Shown piece after piece: positions 62,698-64,000 of a stretch of 64,000 bases of DNA. Both the position numbers and the translations under genes were made by a program. Numbering within the stretch: the first letter of the stretch is position 1; the number at the start of each line of letters is the position of its first letter. Under the pieces are notes generated by a model. It saw only the letters and a list, made by a program, of their open reading frames with translations, made no database searches and had not been told where the DNA came from. The stretch comes from Palleronia sp. THAF1. Its GTDB lineage: Bacteria > Pseudomonadota > Alphaproteobacteria > Rhodobacterales > Rhodobacteraceae. Location: contig NZ_CP045420.1 of assembly GCF_009363795.1 (NCBI RefSeq), positions 1,283,001 through 1,347,000 on the forward strand, written 5' to 3'.

Positions 62698-63024
62698 TCA
62701 TTTCACGCCAAAGCCTTTCGTAGCCCAAACCAGCCCAGAACCTATAATGAACAACGACAAAACTGGAAAGAACGCCAACCATGCGAATGTGCGCCATTCT
62801 TCGATCGCGATGCTTTTCCTGCGCGCGGCGATGTGTGCGATCGCAATCTCTTTCAGCTGTTCTTCACCCAAACCGTCTCTGTCAATCGACACTTCAGGGA
62901 TCGGTGCGTGGGATAGAAGTCTAGAGAACGTCGAAATGCTCGGGAGGGCGAGAAGCGAGACCACTACAATCCAAAACAAGCCGATCACCAGCCAAAGTCG
63001 AAAGAGCCCTTTCGACCAATTCAC
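62698..63024 (-). CDS. small 2-TM membrane protein between the two pyrimidine hydrolase genes
   Basis: A GTG start overlaps the stop of the amidohydrolase gene (GTGA) and gives 108 residues. There are two TM segments (about 8-30 and 80-100) with an intervening polar domain (SIDRDGLGEEQLKEIAIAHIAARRKSIAIEEW). It ends 10 bp before the dihydropyrimidinase start. No family is recognised. It differs in size and layout from the other small membrane protein of this operon. Confidence 0.72.
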   Translation of the reverse strand: MNWSKGLFRLWLVIGLFWIVVVSLLALPSISTFSRLLSHAPIPEVSIDRDGLGEEQLKEIAIAHIAARRKSIAIEEWRTFAWLAFFPVLSLFIIGSGLVWATKGFGVK

Positions 63025-64000
63025 CCCTCCACCCCCGCCGTCTCCACCACCGCATGCAACAATACATCCGCCCCGGCCTTGGCCCAATCCTTCGTGATCT
63101 CTTCGGCTTCGTTGTGGGACAAACCATCGATGCAAGGGCACATGATCATAGCCGAGGGGGCGACGCGGTTGATCCAGCAGGCGTCGTGGCCAGCGCCGGA
63201 GATGATATCCATGTGCGAGTAGCCGAGGCGTTCGGCGGCTGATCGCACGGCGCCCACGCAATCTTCATCGAACGCCACCGGATCGAAGCCGCCGACCTTT
63301 TCGAAGTCGATTCCCAAACCCATGTCCTGCGCGATCTGCTGTCCTTCCTCGCGCAGGCGTTTCTCCATGTCCTCGATCACCGAGAGGTCGGGCGAACGGA
63401 AGTCCACGGTGAAGACCACCTTGCCGGGGATCACGTTGCGCGAGTTGGGGTAAACGTCGATGTGGCCCGCAGCCCCCACGGCATCGGGGGCGTGGGACAG
63501 GGCGATGCGTTCGACCGCCTCCAGCACGCGCGCCATGCCAAGGCCTGCGTTGCGGCGCATGGGCATGGGGGTAGAGCCTGTGTGGCTGTCCTTGCCGGTG
63601 ATCGTCACCTGCGTCCACGACAGGCCCTGACCGTGGGTGACGACGCCGATCTGGGTGTCCTCGGCCTCTAGGATCGGGCCCTGTTCGATGTGCAGCTCAA
63701 AAAAGGCGTGCATTTTGCGCGCGCCCACGGGTTCCTCGCCGCGCCAGCCGATACGGTCCAGCTCATCCCCGAAGCGGGCCCCGGCCGCGTCGGTGCGATG
63801 CTCGGCCCAGTCCTGATCGTGGACGCCCGCGAAGACGCCGGACGACAGCATGGCGGGGGCGAAGCGGGTGCCTTCCTCGTTCGTCCAGTTGGTGACGACG
63901 ATGGGGTGCTTGGTCTTCACGTTCAGGTCGTTCAGCGTGCGCACGATTTCCAGCCCGCCAAGGACGCCCAAAACTCCGTCGTATTTGCCACCCGTCGGCT
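63021..64000 (-). CDS. hyuC: Zn-dependent amidohydrolase (beta-ureidopropionase / N-carbamoyl amino acid hydrolase), 5' end missing
   Basis: About 326 codons of an M20-family hydrolase are present, and the frame stays open past the window edge, so roughly the first 85-95 residues are outside. Metal and substrate motifs visible are TNEEGTRFAPAM, FELHIEQGPILE, GKDSHTGSTPMPMRRNAG and SGAGHDACW. Family members hydrolyse N-carbamoyl-beta-alanine, N-carbamoyl amino acids or allantoate. With dihydropyrimidinase downstream, the ureidopropionase role (third step of reductive pyrimidine degradation) is favoured. Confidence 0.92.
   Translation of the reverse strand, partial: PTGGKYDGVLGVLGGLEIVRTLNDLNVKTKHPIVVTNWTNEEGTRFAPAMLSSGVFAGVHDQDWAEHRTDAAGARFGDELDRIGWRGEEPVGARKMHAFFELHIEQGPILEAEDTQIGVVTHGQGLSWTQVTITGKDSHTGSTPMPMRRNAGLGMARVLEAVERIALSHAPDAVGAAGHIDVYPNSRNVIPGKVVFTVDFRSPDLSVIEDMEKRLREEGQQIAQDMGLGIDFEKVGGFDPVAFDEDCVGAVRSAAERLGYSHMDIISGAGHDACWINRVAPSAMIMCPCIDGLSHNEAEEITKDWAKAGADVLLHAVVETAGVEG

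Overview
The window is 64 kb of GC-rich chromosome from an alphaproteobacterium, most probably a marine Rhodobacteraceae/Roseobacter-type species. Support for this comes from a complete 14-subunit nuo operon carrying Rhodobacteraceae-type extra genes (a NuoE with a long C-terminal extension, DUF5333 and DUF5337 proteins), from Hint-domain secreted proteins, from a StcD-like flavoenzyme, and from a pyrimidine/hydantoin operon with an NMT1-type ABC transporter. No tRNA, rRNA, CRISPR array, phage or insertion sequence was recognised.

Region 1 (1-24558, plus strand). After the basic tail of an unidentified protein comes the complex I operon nuoA-B-C-D-E-F-G-H-I-J-K-L-M-N, followed by birA, coaX and an RNase J gene in tight or overlapping order. 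The nuo order is interrupted by many non-canonical genes: a minus-strand 43-codon ORF between nuoA and nuoB, a 2-TM protein plus a sulfotransferase between nuoC and nuoD, a 2-TM protein between nuoD and nuoE, a membrane-anchored protein sharing the NuoE C-terminal helix-hairpin-helix domain, DUF5337, four envelope proteins (EF-hand, lipoprotein, DUF5333, periplasmic) between nuoF and nuoG, a lipoprotein between nuoG and nuoH, and a 23-residue single-TM peptide between nuoJ and nuoK. Several GTGA, ATGA or TGATG overlaps tie these extras into the transcription unit.

Region 2 (24626-37878, mixed strands). These are housekeeping and unlinked genes: an exported hypothetical, a DEAD-box helicase, a protein with an Ada-like cysteine motif coupled to an ABC exporter, prfC with a coupled small gene, a SnoaL-like protein, a Hint-domain protein, an atypical SDR, an orphan FbpC-like ATPase, an EEP-fold lipoprotein coupled to a CitE-like lyase, and purU.

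Region 3 (37879-45957). A 2444-residue acidic RTX protein ends in an autoprocessing Hint domain. Internally it is a mosaic: the module that normally sits just before Hint occurs three times, but only the last copy has Hint, and an ~840 bp block is duplicated with a 1491 bp offset.

Region 4 (45958-64000). This is a nitrogen-compound uptake and catabolism region. An ornithine cyclodeaminase-like gene and a StcD-like N-methylproline demethylase gene are divergent. A liv-type ABC operon (livK-G-F, two small exported cysteine proteins, livH-M) follows, then a DUF427 + ABC1 kinase pair. Last is a minus-strand reductive-pyrimidine/hydantoin operon (amidohydrolase, 2-TM protein, dihydropyrimidinase, ABC ATPase, 2-TM protein, two permeases, binding protein), whose first gene runs off the window edge.

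A short dispersed element occurs twice: intergenically after the RNase J gene, and inside the 5' coding end of the pyrimidine-operon ATPase.
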